64,000 nucleotides of DNA from an uncultured Prevotellaceae bacterium (lineage in GTDB: Bacteria > Bacteroidota > Bacteroidia > Bacteroidales > Bacteroidaceae): NCBI GenBank assembly GCA_902774795.1, contig CACYKA010000019.1:1-64000 (forward strand), written 5' to 3'. The notes below the pieces were generated by a model. The model made no database searches. It was not told the origin of the DNA and worked only from the letters and a program-made list of their open reading frames with translations. The position numbers were made by a program, and so were the translations under genes. Shown in pieces: positions 10,680-18,455 of this stretch (positions within the stretch are counted from its first letter, which is position 1; each line of letters begins with the position of its first letter).

Positions 10680-10758
10680 GCTAAAATAAAACTTTTTTAG
10701 AACACAAGATTTTCAGGTAAAACCTGAGTCCTCTACGCGTATCTACAATTTTCGCGTG

Positions 10759-10766
10759 CAAAATTA
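10759..10766 (-). promoter_or_regulatory. -7 box for the hisC-like/nqr operon
   Basis: Read on the minus strand this is TAATTTTG, matching the Bacteroidetes TAnnTTTG box about 80 bases upstream of the aminotransferase start. I found no clear TTTG partner at the usual distance, so transcription strength is uncertain. Confidence 0.5.
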
Positions 10767-10855
10767 CAAAAAAATCTTAAAATTACGTCTTAAAACATAA
10801 AGTTTTTCTCCTTTTTATGTTTTTTTAGTAACAATTCCATACCAAAGTGCAAATT

Positions 10856-10883
10856 CTTCACTCTTCACTCTTCACTCTTCACT
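10856..10883 (+). repeat. Heptanucleotide array, four perfect CTTCACT units
   Basis: Four identical 7-bp units run head to tail directly upstream of the promoter of the CDP-alcohol phosphatidyltransferase gene. The reverse-complement unit recurs at 19930-19943 and 51722-51749. An apparent in-frame upstream start at 10847 is translated through this array and is unlikely to be used. Confidence 0.9.
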
Positions 10884-10892
10884 TTTTTTTTG

Positions 10893-10900
10893 TACCTTTG
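10893..10900 (+). promoter_or_regulatory. -7 box of the phospholipid gene pair
   Basis: TACCTTTG matches the TAnnTTTG box. The ATG at 10910 follows by only 9 bases, so the transcript should have almost no leader. This supports 10910 rather than 10847 as the start. Confidence 0.7.
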
Positions 10901-10909
10901 CAGCCAATT

Positions 10910-11899
10910 ATGGAAAAGAAGCAAGGCTATCAAGCCACATTAAAATCAATTGAGACAGAGGACTGGCTGGATTTTCATGTTATCCGTCCTTTGTGTTACC
11001 AAATAGCAAGGCTGTTTGCTAAATTTGACATTCACCCCAATTCCGTTACCATCTGGTCGATGATTATAGGTGCAGCCAGCACTTATTTTTTTGCTCATGC
11101 ATGCTACTACTATGATGGCATCAACGGACTGATTTACAACCTTATAGGTATCTTCCTGCTCATGTGGGCAGACATCTTCGACTGTGTTGATGGACAGCTG
11201 GCACGACTGACTGGTAAGAAGAGTCCTATTGGCCGCATTCTGGACGGTATGGCAGGCTTTACGTGGTTCATACCTATTTATCTTGGCATCGTTTACAGAT
11301 TCTATTGCCACCACGATCTGGAATTCTCCTGGCTGGGTATTGACGATACTGAGCAGAACGTCATGATTGCCACCTTCATTGTACTTGTATTGTCCTGCAT
11401 ATCAGGCTTTATGGGTATGGGAGGTCAGCAGCGTGTAGCAGACTACTATATTCAGGCCCACCTCTTCTTCCTGAAGGGTGAAGACGGCAGCGAACTGGAC
11501 AATTCAGCAACAGAGGCGGCAAAGCTGAGGGAACTTCACAAAAAGAAGGCTTCATGGGCAGAGATTTCCTTCCAGAAGTCTTACGTTGACTATACCATCA
11601 AGCAGGAGCACTCAACGCCTGAGTTCCAAAACCTCATTGCTGTGGCAAAGGAAAAATACGGAAGCCTCAGTAATATTCCTGACGATTTGCACGAAGAGCT
11701 GCACAAGGAATCGCTGGCACTCATGCCTTGGAACGGTCTGCTGACATTCAACTTCCGCACGGCATTCTTCTTCCTCTTCTGTCTGCTCGATGTTCCTGTT
11801 CTCAATTTCGTATGGGAGATTGTAGGTATGGGACTTCTGACATCATATATTATCCATCGACACGAGACTTTTTGTAAACGTATAGCAGCAAAACTCTAG
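10910..11899 (+). CDS. CDP-alcohol phosphatidyltransferase family membrane protein
   Basis: Enzymes of this family join an alcohol to the phosphatidyl group of CDP-diacylglycerol. The protein of 329 residues (from the ATG at 10910) has hydrophobic segments around residues 45-90 and 115-200 and again near the C-terminus. The signature helix is present: D91, D94-G95, A98-R99, G108 and D112. The fourth aspartate, expected at 116, is a glycine, which is unusual because this residue is normally considered catalytic. Residues 205-270 form a hydrophilic insertion. It is followed after 3 bases by a flippase-like gene, forming an operon. The product lipid cannot be read from the sequence. Confidence 0.8.
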   Translation: MEKKQGYQATLKSIETEDWLDFHVIRPLCYQIARLFAKFDIHPNSVTIWSMIIGAASTYFFAHACYYYDGINGLIYNLIGIFLLMWADIFDCVDGQLARLTGKKSPIGRILDGMAGFTWFIPIYLGIVYRFYCHHDLEFSWLGIDDTEQNVMIATFIVLVLSCISGFMGMGGQQRVADYYIQAHLFFLKGEDGSELDNSATEAAKLRELHKKKASWAEISFQKSYVDYTIKQEHSTPEFQNLIAVAKEKYGSLSNIPDDLHEELHKESLALMPWNGLLTFNFRTAFFFLFCLLDVPVLNFVWEIVGMGLLTSYIIHRHETFCKRIAAKL

Positions 11900-11902
11900 A
11901 GC

Positions 11903-12973
11903 ATGACTTGGACTAAGCAGCGTCTCAACGACCTTTTCTTCATCATAGGTGTCGTCGCAGTAATAGTGATGATGCTGACCTTCGACGTAAGTTTCATTGA
12001 GTTGTGGGACCACCTTTGTCATGCCGGCTATTGGCTTATCCCCATTCTCGGAGTATGGATTATCATCTATGCCATCAACGGGCTTGCATGGAGAGAAGTG
12101 ATGCGTGGAGTCATGCGAAGTGCAGAGGACATTGAGCCATCAGAGAAACTTCCAGGCTTCTGGCGCATTTTCAGGCTCACCGTAACAGGCTATGCTCTGA
12201 ATTATGCCACACCAGTGGGAGGTCTTGGTGGAGAGCCTTACCGCATCATGGAACTGTCACGTAACATTTCCAAGCAGCATGCCTCGTCATCCGTGATACT
12301 GTATGCCATGATGCATATCTTTGCACATTTCTGGCTATGGTTCACCTCCGTATTCCTCTATCTTATTCTTGCAGCCTTTGGCGACACCCCTATGACGCCA
12401 GCCATAGGCATCACGATGGGAATAATAATCGTCTTCTGTCTCATAGCCTTCTATCTCTTCTCCAAAGGCTACCGTAACGGACTGGTAGTGAAAGTGATAG
12501 GATGGATAGGCCACATACCAGGCTTGAAAGGCTGGAGCCATAGATTCCACGACAGGCACGAGGAAGCCCTGCATAATATTGATGTGCAGATAGCAGCCCT
12601 GTTCAGTCAGGACAAGAAGGCATTCTATAACAGTCTGTTCTTGGAATATCTCTCACGCATAGTTCAGGCAACGGAAATTCTCTTTATGCTCCTATTGTTC
12701 GGCATCGACTGTGGCGGAGGATTCTCAGGCATTTTCCTGACCTTCCTTCATTCCATTCTCATCCTTGCCTTCACCACTCTTTTTGCCAACCTCATAGGAT
12801 TCCTTCCCATGCAGCTGGGAGTGCAGGAAGGCGGCTTTGTCCTCTCCATCGCAGCATTAGGACTGTCAGCAGCCCTTGGCATCTTCGTCAGCATCATCTG
12901 CCGCGTAAGAGAGATAATCTGGATAGCCATCGGCCTCGCCTTCATGAGAATGAAAGACGAGGAAGAAAAATAA
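11903..12973 (+). CDS. Flippase-like / lysylphosphatidylglycerol synthase TM-family protein
   Basis: The 356-residue protein is almost entirely membrane embedded, with about eight hydrophobic helices. Family features include the GYALNYATPVGGLGGEP loop (residues 93-109) and, near the C-terminus, GFLPMQLGVQEGGF. These define the UPF0104/MprF-type integral membrane family, which is linked to lipid translocation. It begins 3 bases after the phosphatidyltransferase stop codon, so the pair probably makes and moves one lipid. No lysyl-transferase domain is attached. The gene ends 14 bases before the convergent DUF6266-like gene. Confidence 0.8.
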   Translation: MTWTKQRLNDLFFIIGVVAVIVMMLTFDVSFIELWDHLCHAGYWLIPILGVWIIIYAINGLAWREVMRGVMRSAEDIEPSEKLPGFWRIFRLTVTGYALNYATPVGGLGGEPYRIMELSRNISKQHASSSVILYAMMHIFAHFWLWFTSVFLYLILAAFGDTPMTPAIGITMGIIIVFCLIAFYLFSKGYRNGLVVKVIGWIGHIPGLKGWSHRFHDRHEEALHNIDVQIAALFSQDKKAFYNSLFLEYLSRIVQATEILFMLLLFGIDCGGGFSGIFLTFLHSILILAFTTLFANLIGFLPMQLGVQEGGFVLSIAALGLSAALGIFVSIICRVREIIWIAIGLAFMRMKDEEEK

Positions 12974-12987
12974 CGCCCCTTGAGCCT

Positions 12988-13914
12988 TTACTTTCCTCCC
13001 TCAGCGTTATTGAGATATAACTCTGACTCCATATCAATATCAGGCGTCTTATAGCTATAATTTACAGCCTTTGCCAAGCTGCACAGGTCAGGGCCGAATG
13101 CGGCTTCGTTGAGTACCAGTTGGCAATTGCTGCGGAACCAGTTGCCCATCTCGTCCTCGCGGCTGATGATGATACCGACTGCCACAACATCGCCGCCACG
13201 TCCAAGCACGAAATTGAAGCGGTCGCCTGTGAACTCGAAGGTTGAGAAGTTTAGTTCATTCCTCTTGTTTGAACATGGAAAACCACCATCACTATCCACT
13301 ATCTCCGTCGTCATGGGAGCACCTGAACCGTCAGCGTTGCGAGGGTCGAGTACTAGACGGGCAATACACACTTCATACTTGCCATCGCGCTTCTGCACGG
13401 TCACGAACGTAACGAGGTCACCACGCTGCAGGTTCCACGCAGCAACAAAGTCTGCGTAAGTACGGCCTGGCACACTGACATACGCCACATGGCCCTCTTC
13501 TGCACTTATGCCAACTGTAACCTCCGGCAGATGACCCTCGGAGATGATGGCAGCAAAGGGCGTCCACTTTTCACTCTGAAGCGGGGCAAACTGGTTGAAC
13601 CCGTCCAAACCCTGACCAGTATGCTGCAAGGTCGTCGCATGCTCACGAAGGTACATCATATTAACCTTTTTGAATCTGTTCATACAAGCGAACCCGTTGT
13701 CGTAGTCTTCAAAAGAGTGGTTACAGATTTCCTTCAACTTGCTGTAGCCATTGATTACAGCCTTAAGAAGAACGCGCTGCAAAGACTGCTCCTCAGTCTT
13801 GGGATTCTTCGGTGTAGTAATAATCCTAGAGATGGTCTTACCTCCACGCTGGTAATATGTTTTGTTACCAACCCGACCGATAGCACCATACATGTCTTTC
13901 GTCATTTCTGCCAT
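12988..13914 (-). CDS. DUF6266-like protein of unknown function
   Basis: A 308-residue protein without signal peptide or membrane helix. Its start (MAEMTKDMYGAIGRVGNKTY, then RGGKTISRIITTPKNPKT) resembles the N-terminal pattern of Bacteroidetes DUF6266 proteins: a Gly-rich turn, a basic patch and a Pro-Lys-Thr linker before a helical segment. The rest looks beta rich. I know no function for this family. It stands alone with its own promoter and an unusual repeat-filled leader. The family name is from memory and tentative. Confidence 0.55.
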   Translation of the reverse strand: MAEMTKDMYGAIGRVGNKTYYQRGGKTISRIITTPKNPKTEEQSLQRVLLKAVINGYSKLKEICNHSFEDYDNGFACMNRFKKVNMMYLREHATTLQHTGQGLDGFNQFAPLQSEKWTPFAAIISEGHLPEVTVGISAEEGHVAYVSVPGRTYADFVAAWNLQRGDLVTFVTVQKRDGKYEVCIARLVLDPRNADGSGAPMTTEIVDSDGGFPCSNKRNELNFSTFEFTGDRFNFVLGRGGDVVAVGIIISREDEMGNWFRSNCQLVLNEAAFGPDLCSLAKAVNYSYKTPDIDMESELYLNNAEGGK

Positions 13915-13980
13915 AAGTCTTCTACAATTTATTTCATGTTATACTTATATCTATCTCATTTAGATCTCTAATCATTTAAA

Positions 13981-14068
13981 TTGGAAATATATTGGAGATG
14001 AATTGGATTTGTATTGGGGATGAATTGGAGATATATTGGAGTTGTATTGGAGATGTATTGGAGATATG
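13981..14068. repeat. Eight tandem 11-bp repeats in the leader of the DUF6266-like gene
   Basis: Eight imperfect units of exactly 11 bp, consensus TTGGAGATGTA, run without interruption. The TTGG core is kept in every unit. The array lies between the minus-strand promoter (14076-14083) and the start codon at 13914, so it is transcribed as a 5' leader with repeated CUCCAA motifs. Eleven base pairs is close to one DNA helical turn, which also fits a protein-binding array. Confidence 0.9.
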
Positions 14069-14075
14069 CTTGGTG

Positions 14076-14083
14076 CAAAGATA
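14076..14083 (-). promoter_or_regulatory. -7 box of the DUF6266-like gene
   Basis: On the minus strand this reads TATCTTTG followed by GC, as at other promoters in the window. Transcription would start near 14069 and run through the 11-bp repeats, giving a leader of about 155 bases. Confidence 0.65.
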
Positions 14084-14186
14084 AGGTTTTTATTTGATAT
14101 AATCAAGAAAAGTGATGAAATTTATATGAAAATGTTGTTATTTTGCATGGAATAGACTTACATCATATAAAAAAAACACCTTTTTC

Positions 14187-14218
14187 TTTTGGAAGTTTCA
14201 AAAAAACTTTGTACTTTT
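14187..14218 (+). promoter_or_regulatory. Promoter of the BspA-like gene
   Basis: TTTG at 14187-14190 and TACTTTTG at 14211-14218 are separated by 20 bases, matching the Bacteroidetes promoter form. Upstream pyrimidine-rich sequence resembles that in front of the shared promoters of the accessory island. The leader to the ATG is about 210 bases. Confidence 0.75.
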
Positions 14219-14225
14219 GCACACA

Positions 14226-14386
14226 GCATCATAAGATGCGGACATTTTTGCTCAATAGTCTCACAATCACCACCAAGAGAAAAAGAGCAAACTCCTATTA
14301 TTGGACTGCAACCAAACGGGCGCAGCTTTCCCATATTTAGGAGTGGTTTGTGGTGAACCGTGAGACGTATGGCGAAGGTCTGCGCC
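14226..14386 (+). ncRNA. Structured 5' leader with a likely pseudoknot upstream of the BspA-like gene
   Basis: A small hairpin (14226-14230 with 14235-14239) is followed by three nested perfect helices: 14258-14264 with 14360-14366, 14267-14273 with 14350-14356, and 14291-14297 with 14338-14344. The terminal loop holds GGCGCAG (14319-14325), which is complementary to CTGCGCC at 14380-14386 outside the stem. That makes a pseudoknot followed directly by a T-run. All helices are 7 bp without mismatch. The layout resembles a cis-regulatory RNA; the ligand or role is unknown and I cannot assign it to a known class. Confidence 0.65.
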
Positions 14387-14432
14387 TTTTTGTTGTATAA
14401 AAAAGTACAGTATCTACTAAAACAATAAAAAT

Positions 14433-16577
14433 ATGAAAAAAACAACTCTATTATTCATCTGCTTATTAAGTGTACTAAACATCAGTGCAGAAGTATATAC
14501 TGGTTCCTGTGGAGAGAATGTAAAGTATTCTCTCGACACAGAAACAGGTGTTTTGAAAATCATAGGCACAGGTGCAATGAATAATTATTATTACTATGGT
14601 GGAACCCCTTGGTTTTATCAAAGATCATATATTAAAACAGTTGAAATATCAGGTGGAGTGACGTCAATAGGAGACATTGCTTTTCCATACTGTATCAATC
14701 TTACCTCTGTTATTATTCCCAACAGCGTGACATCAATAGGGAATTCTGCTTTTTATGAATGTACAAATTTAGATTCAATTATTATTCCCGGTGGAGTCAC
14801 GACTATTGGTTCTAGAGCATTTTATAGGTGTTCCAGTTTACCTGATATCAACATTCCCAGTAGTGTTAGTGATATATATACAACAGCATTTGAGGGGTGT
14901 TCTAGTTTAAAAAAGATAACAGTTGATGCCAATAATGTTGTTTATGATTCTCGTGATAATTGTAATGCTATTATAAGAACAATGGATAATATTCTGTGGA
15001 TAGGATGTAAAAATACCATCATCCCTAACACTATCTCGTACATTGGTTCTTATGCATTCTCCGGATGTTCAGGTTTAACTTATATTGAAATCCCTGAAAG
15101 TGTGTTGAAAATTTATAATAATGCGTTTAATGATTGTACACATTTAAACTCAATAATTATTAAAAATGACCGAATATCTATAAGTAATGATGCTTTTGAC
15201 AATACTGCATTGCTTAATACACACCAAGATGATGTAATATATTTTGGTAATATTTTATATAAATATAATGGTTATATGCCAGAAAATACTTCAATAAAAG
15301 TAAATGATGGTACAACTAATATAAATTCTGATGCATTTAATGGATTTATTGGATTAACCTCAATTGAAATTCCTAATAGCGTTACACATATAGGAAGTGG
15401 TGCTTTTGCAGGTTGTCGTGGATTGAAATCAATCACGCTACCTGATGCTTTAAAAGAAATTGAAAGTTCAACATTTTATGGTTGTAGTGATCTAAACACA
15501 ATAGTAATACCTAACAATGTACAAAATATACAAACTAGCGCATTTTCTGGATGTACAAGCTTGACTTCAATAGGTCTTTCTTATAACATAAAATCAATTG
15601 GTGGCGAAGCATTCACTGATTGCAGAAGTCTTACCTCCATATATTTTCCTTCGAGTGTTCAAGAGATAGGTGCATTTGCTTTTAGTAATTGTTACAAATT
15701 AAAGACAGTCATATTTGAAGAAGGTAATGATGAATTAATATTTAAAAATGTAAATTATTCAGTAAATACATTCAATAATTGTCAATTGGAAAAGGTTTAT
15801 ATGGGGAGAACTATGTATTTTTGGCCTTTAAATATATCACCATTTATGACCTGTAATGTTGATTCTGTGATTATTGGAGCAAATATTCAGTCCTCTAATA
15901 CATATAGAAAGTGTTATGATTTTTTTACAGATTGTAAATACATAGAAATTAAGAAAGAAGTAACATCTGTTCCAAGCGAATTTTCAAGATATCCAAATTT
16001 GACTGAAATTATTGTTGAAGAAGGTAATTCTGTGTATGATTCACGAAATAATTGTAATGCAATAATAAGGACTGATGATAATACACTTTGTGTGGGTTGT
16101 AAAAATACCATTATTCCTAACACTATCAAAAATATTGGTTCTTATGCATTCTCTGAATGTTTAGGTCTTACTTCTGTCAACATTCCAGAAAGTGTCAGGA
16201 AAATAGATAGTTATGCATTTATGGGATGTCAAAATCTAAATGATGTTTTTTGTTACGGTATGCCGTCCACTATCGCAACAAATATTTTCGATGGAACAGA
16301 TATTGGTAAATCAACATTACATGTTCCATCATCTTTATTAGAGGCTTTTAATTTAGTCTCTCCATGGAATATCTTTGGTAGTATCGTAGCATTGCCGGAG
16401 CCTGCTCTTCGTGGCGATGTGAATGGTGACGAAGTTGTTAATGGTACTGACATCCAAGCCATCATCAACTTCATTGTTGCAGGTGAGTATGATGAAAAAG
16501 CTGATGTAAATGAAGATGGTGTTGTCAATGGAACGGACATTCAGGAGGTTATCAATATCATCGTCAATACGGAATAA
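14433..16577 (+). CDS. BspA-like leucine-rich-repeat surface protein with dockerin-like C-terminus
   Basis: A 714-residue secreted protein. Residues 1-20 are a signal peptide. Residues 60-640 are BspA-type (LRR_5) repeats of about 23 residues, with recurring SIGxxAFxxCxxLTSIxIPxSV pattern, as in Prevotella and Bacteroides proteins that bind fibronectin or host surfaces. Two long stretches (near residues 165-245 and 530-605) are near copies of each other, each carrying YDSR and NCNAIIRT, which shows an internal duplication. The C-terminus carries two dockerin-like calcium repeats (GDVNGDEVVNGTDIQ and DVNEDGVVNGTDIQ). The gene is visibly richer in A+T than its neighbours, which suggests transfer. 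Confidence 0.88.
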   Translation: MKKTTLLFICLLSVLNISAEVYTGSCGENVKYSLDTETGVLKIIGTGAMNNYYYYGGTPWFYQRSYIKTVEISGGVTSIGDIAFPYCINLTSVIIPNSVTSIGNSAFYECTNLDSIIIPGGVTTIGSRAFYRCSSLPDINIPSSVSDIYTTAFEGCSSLKKITVDANNVVYDSRDNCNAIIRTMDNILWIGCKNTIIPNTISYIGSYAFSGCSGLTYIEIPESVLKIYNNAFNDCTHLNSIIIKNDRISISNDAFDNTALLNTHQDDVIYFGNILYKYNGYMPENTSIKVNDGTTNINSDAFNGFIGLTSIEIPNSVTHIGSGAFAGCRGLKSITLPDALKEIESSTFYGCSDLNTIVIPNNVQNIQTSAFSGCTSLTSIGLSYNIKSIGGEAFTDCRSLTSIYFPSSVQEIGAFAFSNCYKLKTVIFEEGNDELIFKNVNYSVNTFNNCQLEKVYMGRTMYFWPLNISPFMTCNVDSVIIGANIQSSNTYRKCYDFFTDCKYIEIKKEVTSVPSEFSRYPNLTEIIVEEGNSVYDSRNNCNAIIRTDDNTLCVGCKNTIIPNTIKNIGSYAFSECLGLTSVNIPESVRKIDSYAFMGCQNLNDVFCYGMPSTIATNIFDGTDIGKSTLHVPSSLLEAFNLVSPWNIFGSIVALPEPALRGDVNGDEVVNGTDIQAIINFIVAGEYDEKADVNEDGVVNGTDIQEVINIIVNTE

Positions 16578-16590
16578 AAGCCTTTGGCTG

Positions 16591-16618
16591 TTTACGATTT
16601 ACAGTTTACGGTTTACAG
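16591..16618 (+). repeat. Heptanucleotide array, four TTTACRN units
   Basis: Four consecutive 7-bp units, TTTACGA, TTTACAG, TTTACGG and TTTACAG, lie just after the stop codon of the BspA-like gene and before its terminator hairpin. Confidence 0.85.
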
Positions 16619-16626
16619 ATAAATTA

Positions 16627-16662
16627 TAAAGCCCTTTGAGTACAAACGCTCAAGGGGCTTTA
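16627..16662. terminator. Terminator hairpin after the BspA-like gene
   Basis: A 13-bp stem with one G-T pair (16628-16640 with 16649-16661) flanked by A and T residues. It could act in both directions. Confidence 0.8.
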
Positions 16663-16690
16663 TCATATTTCGCAGAGTATTATTATACCC

Positions 16691-16756
16691 TTAACGATTA
16701 AGCAATTCCTCAATAGCAGCCTTCAACGGGACATCACGCCTCCCGCTGTTATAATT
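16691..16756 (-). pseudogene. Possible 3' remnant of a lost gene
   Basis: On the minus strand 21 codons read like real protein (for example RRDVPLKAAIEELLNR, then stop), but a stop codon lies directly upstream and there is no start. It may be the C-terminal scrap of a deleted gene next to the shortened NigD-like lipoprotein gene. Chance cannot be excluded for so short a stretch. Confidence 0.3.
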
Positions 16757-16767
16757 TTAATGCTACC

Positions 16768-17238
16768 CTACTTCTTGAACGAATAGTATTTCTTTTCCGT
16801 ATAGAGGGAGTCGGGGCCTTGTTTTTCGGAAATCTGGAAGTTGATGTACTTCTTGTTCTTGGATTCCCAGCGGCTTACGATATTGGATTTATTAAAGGAA
16901 AGGGTATCGGCTGCATCTACTATCTCAACCTTTACGGTTGACATGATAGAGATAGGCTCTGAGGGCACTTGGGTATAGTACAGCATGCGCCGTATCATGG
17001 TGTCACTTGGGGCGTCTGCTAAGGCAAGTCCTGTAGTAAACGGCAACGAGACATCATCATCTGTTATAATGCTAGTGACATAGTAGTCGTGAGCCGTAAT
17101 GTCACACATTTCGGCCTTCATATAAGACAGCTCGCCGTCTCCTGTATCGTACATCTCATTTTTGCATGCCGACAGCAGCAAGCTTGTTACGGCAAGGATT
17201 GGCATACATAGTAAGAATCTTCTCACGCAGGAAATCAT
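16768..17238 (-). CDS. NigD-like lipoprotein, possibly C-terminally shortened
   Basis: The 156-residue product has a lipoprotein signal peptide with lipobox LLSAC (Cys at about residue 25), so it should be an outer-membrane or periplasmic lipoprotein. The body (TGDGELSYMKAEMCD, a conserved Asp-rich turn, then KNKKYINFQI) resembles the OB-fold N-terminal domain of NigD-like proteins of Bacteroides and Prevotella. Those proteins are usually over 200 residues, so this copy is short at its C-terminus. Its start overlaps the end of the upstream acyltransferase gene by 83 bases; a Met at residue 12 would reduce the overlap to 50. The function is unknown. Confidence 0.55.
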   Translation of the reverse strand: MISCVRRFLLCMPILAVTSLLLSACKNEMYDTGDGELSYMKAEMCDITAHDYYVTSIITDDDVSLPFTTGLALADAPSDTMIRRMLYYTQVPSEPISIMSTVKVEIVDAADTLSFNKSNIVSRWESKNKKYINFQISEKQGPDSLYTEKKYYSFKK

Positions 17239-18337
17239 AATCAGGATTAGGAACTTTTACTTTCGCTATCTGTTTGTTGATATATATCTCAAAGACGGCC
17301 TTGTCGTCAGCAGTATATTTGTCGCTGTTGTCAGTACCATCCAGTTCGTCCATAGCAATCCAGTTGCAAGGATAGAGCTTGTAGCGGGAATGTATCTCGC
17401 TGTCCATGTGTTCTGCTATCTTACGGAACAGGTCTTTACGGTTAAGGTCTTCGCCAGCCACCTTGTCAAGCCATTCATCCATGCATGGTGACATCTCGTA
17501 GTGTACCCTACCCTTGAAGCCCATGATGCCTGTCTTCATATTGTCGAGGTCATCCTGCTTGCTCTTCTTCCATCCCGGCACATCACGCTTAAACTGGAAT
17601 TCCTCTGCCTTGAGGTAGTCACAGGGGTCATATTCGTAGCTTATGGTCAAAGGCACGATATGCAGGTCTTTCAGGGCATCAGTCAGCGAACTGCCTTCCT
17701 TTGCTCCCATAGCAAACATCTTCAGCACGCTGTCCTGTGTTCTGTCATCAGAATCCTTGGCACGCCCCTCTCGCTGTGCTATCCATATATTCTCGCCCTT
17801 CTCATTAACGGCATAGTGGATGTACTCACTCATAAGACGTGATGAGCGCATCATTTCATGTGCAGTAAGCCCACGACGGACTGTGAAGCACTTGTTCATG
17901 CGCACCAGCTTCTTTATCCAAGGATAGATGAGAAGGTTGTCGCCTATTCCTATCTCACAGGTGCGCGAGAAGCCATTCTCGAACAGCATGAAGTCAAGGA
18001 AAGCAGAGTCGAGCACTATATCACGATGGTTGGAGACAAAGAGATGGCTCTTCTGCTTCATCATATTCTTTGGGAAAGCAAAGGATGTTCCCTTCGTACA
18101 ACGCCAGATACAAAGTCTGACGATAGGTTTCATAAACCGTATCTGGAAGTCCTGGGCTGTCTTTACACCCCTGAACATCATACGCAGGATGCCATTACGC
18201 AAAGCCTTTGGCAACCAAGGGGCAAATCCCTTCATAATCAGGTTAAACTGTCTGTCTTCAAGAAGTTCATTAAAGACGGCAGGCATTTCGTCCTCATTAT
18301 AAGGGCGTATTTCATCAAAATCTGGATTATATGCCAT
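17156..18337 (-). CDS. PlsC/GNPAT-like acyltransferase
   Basis: The 393-residue protein resembles the glycerol-phosphate acyltransferase superfamily, which attaches acyl chains during phospholipid synthesis. Block I reads SNHRDIVLDSAFLD; its histidine and final aspartate are separated by five residues rather than the usual four. Block III reads QREGRAKD, matching the glycerol-phosphate-binding EGTR-type motif. There is no signal peptide, and a hydrophobic stretch near residues 30-60 may bind the membrane. The gene has its own promoter and overlaps the downstream lipoprotein gene. The substrate is not evident. Confidence 0.75.
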   Translation of the reverse strand: MAYNPDFDEIRPYNEDEMPAVFNELLEDRQFNLIMKGFAPWLPKALRNGILRMMFRGVKTAQDFQIRFMKPIVRLCIWRCTKGTSFAFPKNMMKQKSHLFVSNHRDIVLDSAFLDFMLFENGFSRTCEIGIGDNLLIYPWIKKLVRMNKCFTVRRGLTAHEMMRSSRLMSEYIHYAVNEKGENIWIAQREGRAKDSDDRTQDSVLKMFAMGAKEGSSLTDALKDLHIVPLTISYEYDPCDYLKAEEFQFKRDVPGWKKSKQDDLDNMKTGIMGFKGRVHYEMSPCMDEWLDKVAGEDLNRKDLFRKIAEHMDSEIHSRYKLYPCNWIAMDELDGTDNSDKYTADDKAVFEIYINKQIAKVKVPNPDYDFLREKILTMYANPCRNKLAAVGMQK

Positions 18338-18356
18338 ATTTAGAATGATTTTGCTG

Positions 18357-18364
18357 CAAAATTA
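18357..18364 (-). promoter_or_regulatory. -7 box of the acyltransferase gene
   Basis: On the minus strand this is TAATTTTG followed by CAGC, 20 bases before the start codon at 18337, giving a very short leader. Confidence 0.6.
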
Positions 18365-18407
18365 CAATGTTTTTTTGAAAAAAAAAAGAATATTGATAAA
18401 TTTTTTG

Positions 18408-18415
18408 TACTTTTG
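18408..18415 (+). promoter_or_regulatory. -7 box of the symporter gene
   Basis: TACTTTTG on the plus strand followed by CAC, 41 bases before the ATG at 18456. It is divergent from the acyltransferase promoter. No convincing TTTG partner is visible at 19-21 bases. Confidence 0.6.
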
Positions 18416-18455
18416 CACGACAATTATCAAATCCGCTTATATTTAGAAACATAGA

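Noticed and set aside
13981-14068. Possible CRISPR array
   Set aside because: Units are 11 bp with no spacers, and no cas genes are present in the window.
14158-14445. 95-codon minus-strand frame opposite the BspA leader
   Set aside because: It is the complement of the structured leader RNA and carries no domain. The helices explain the sequence better.
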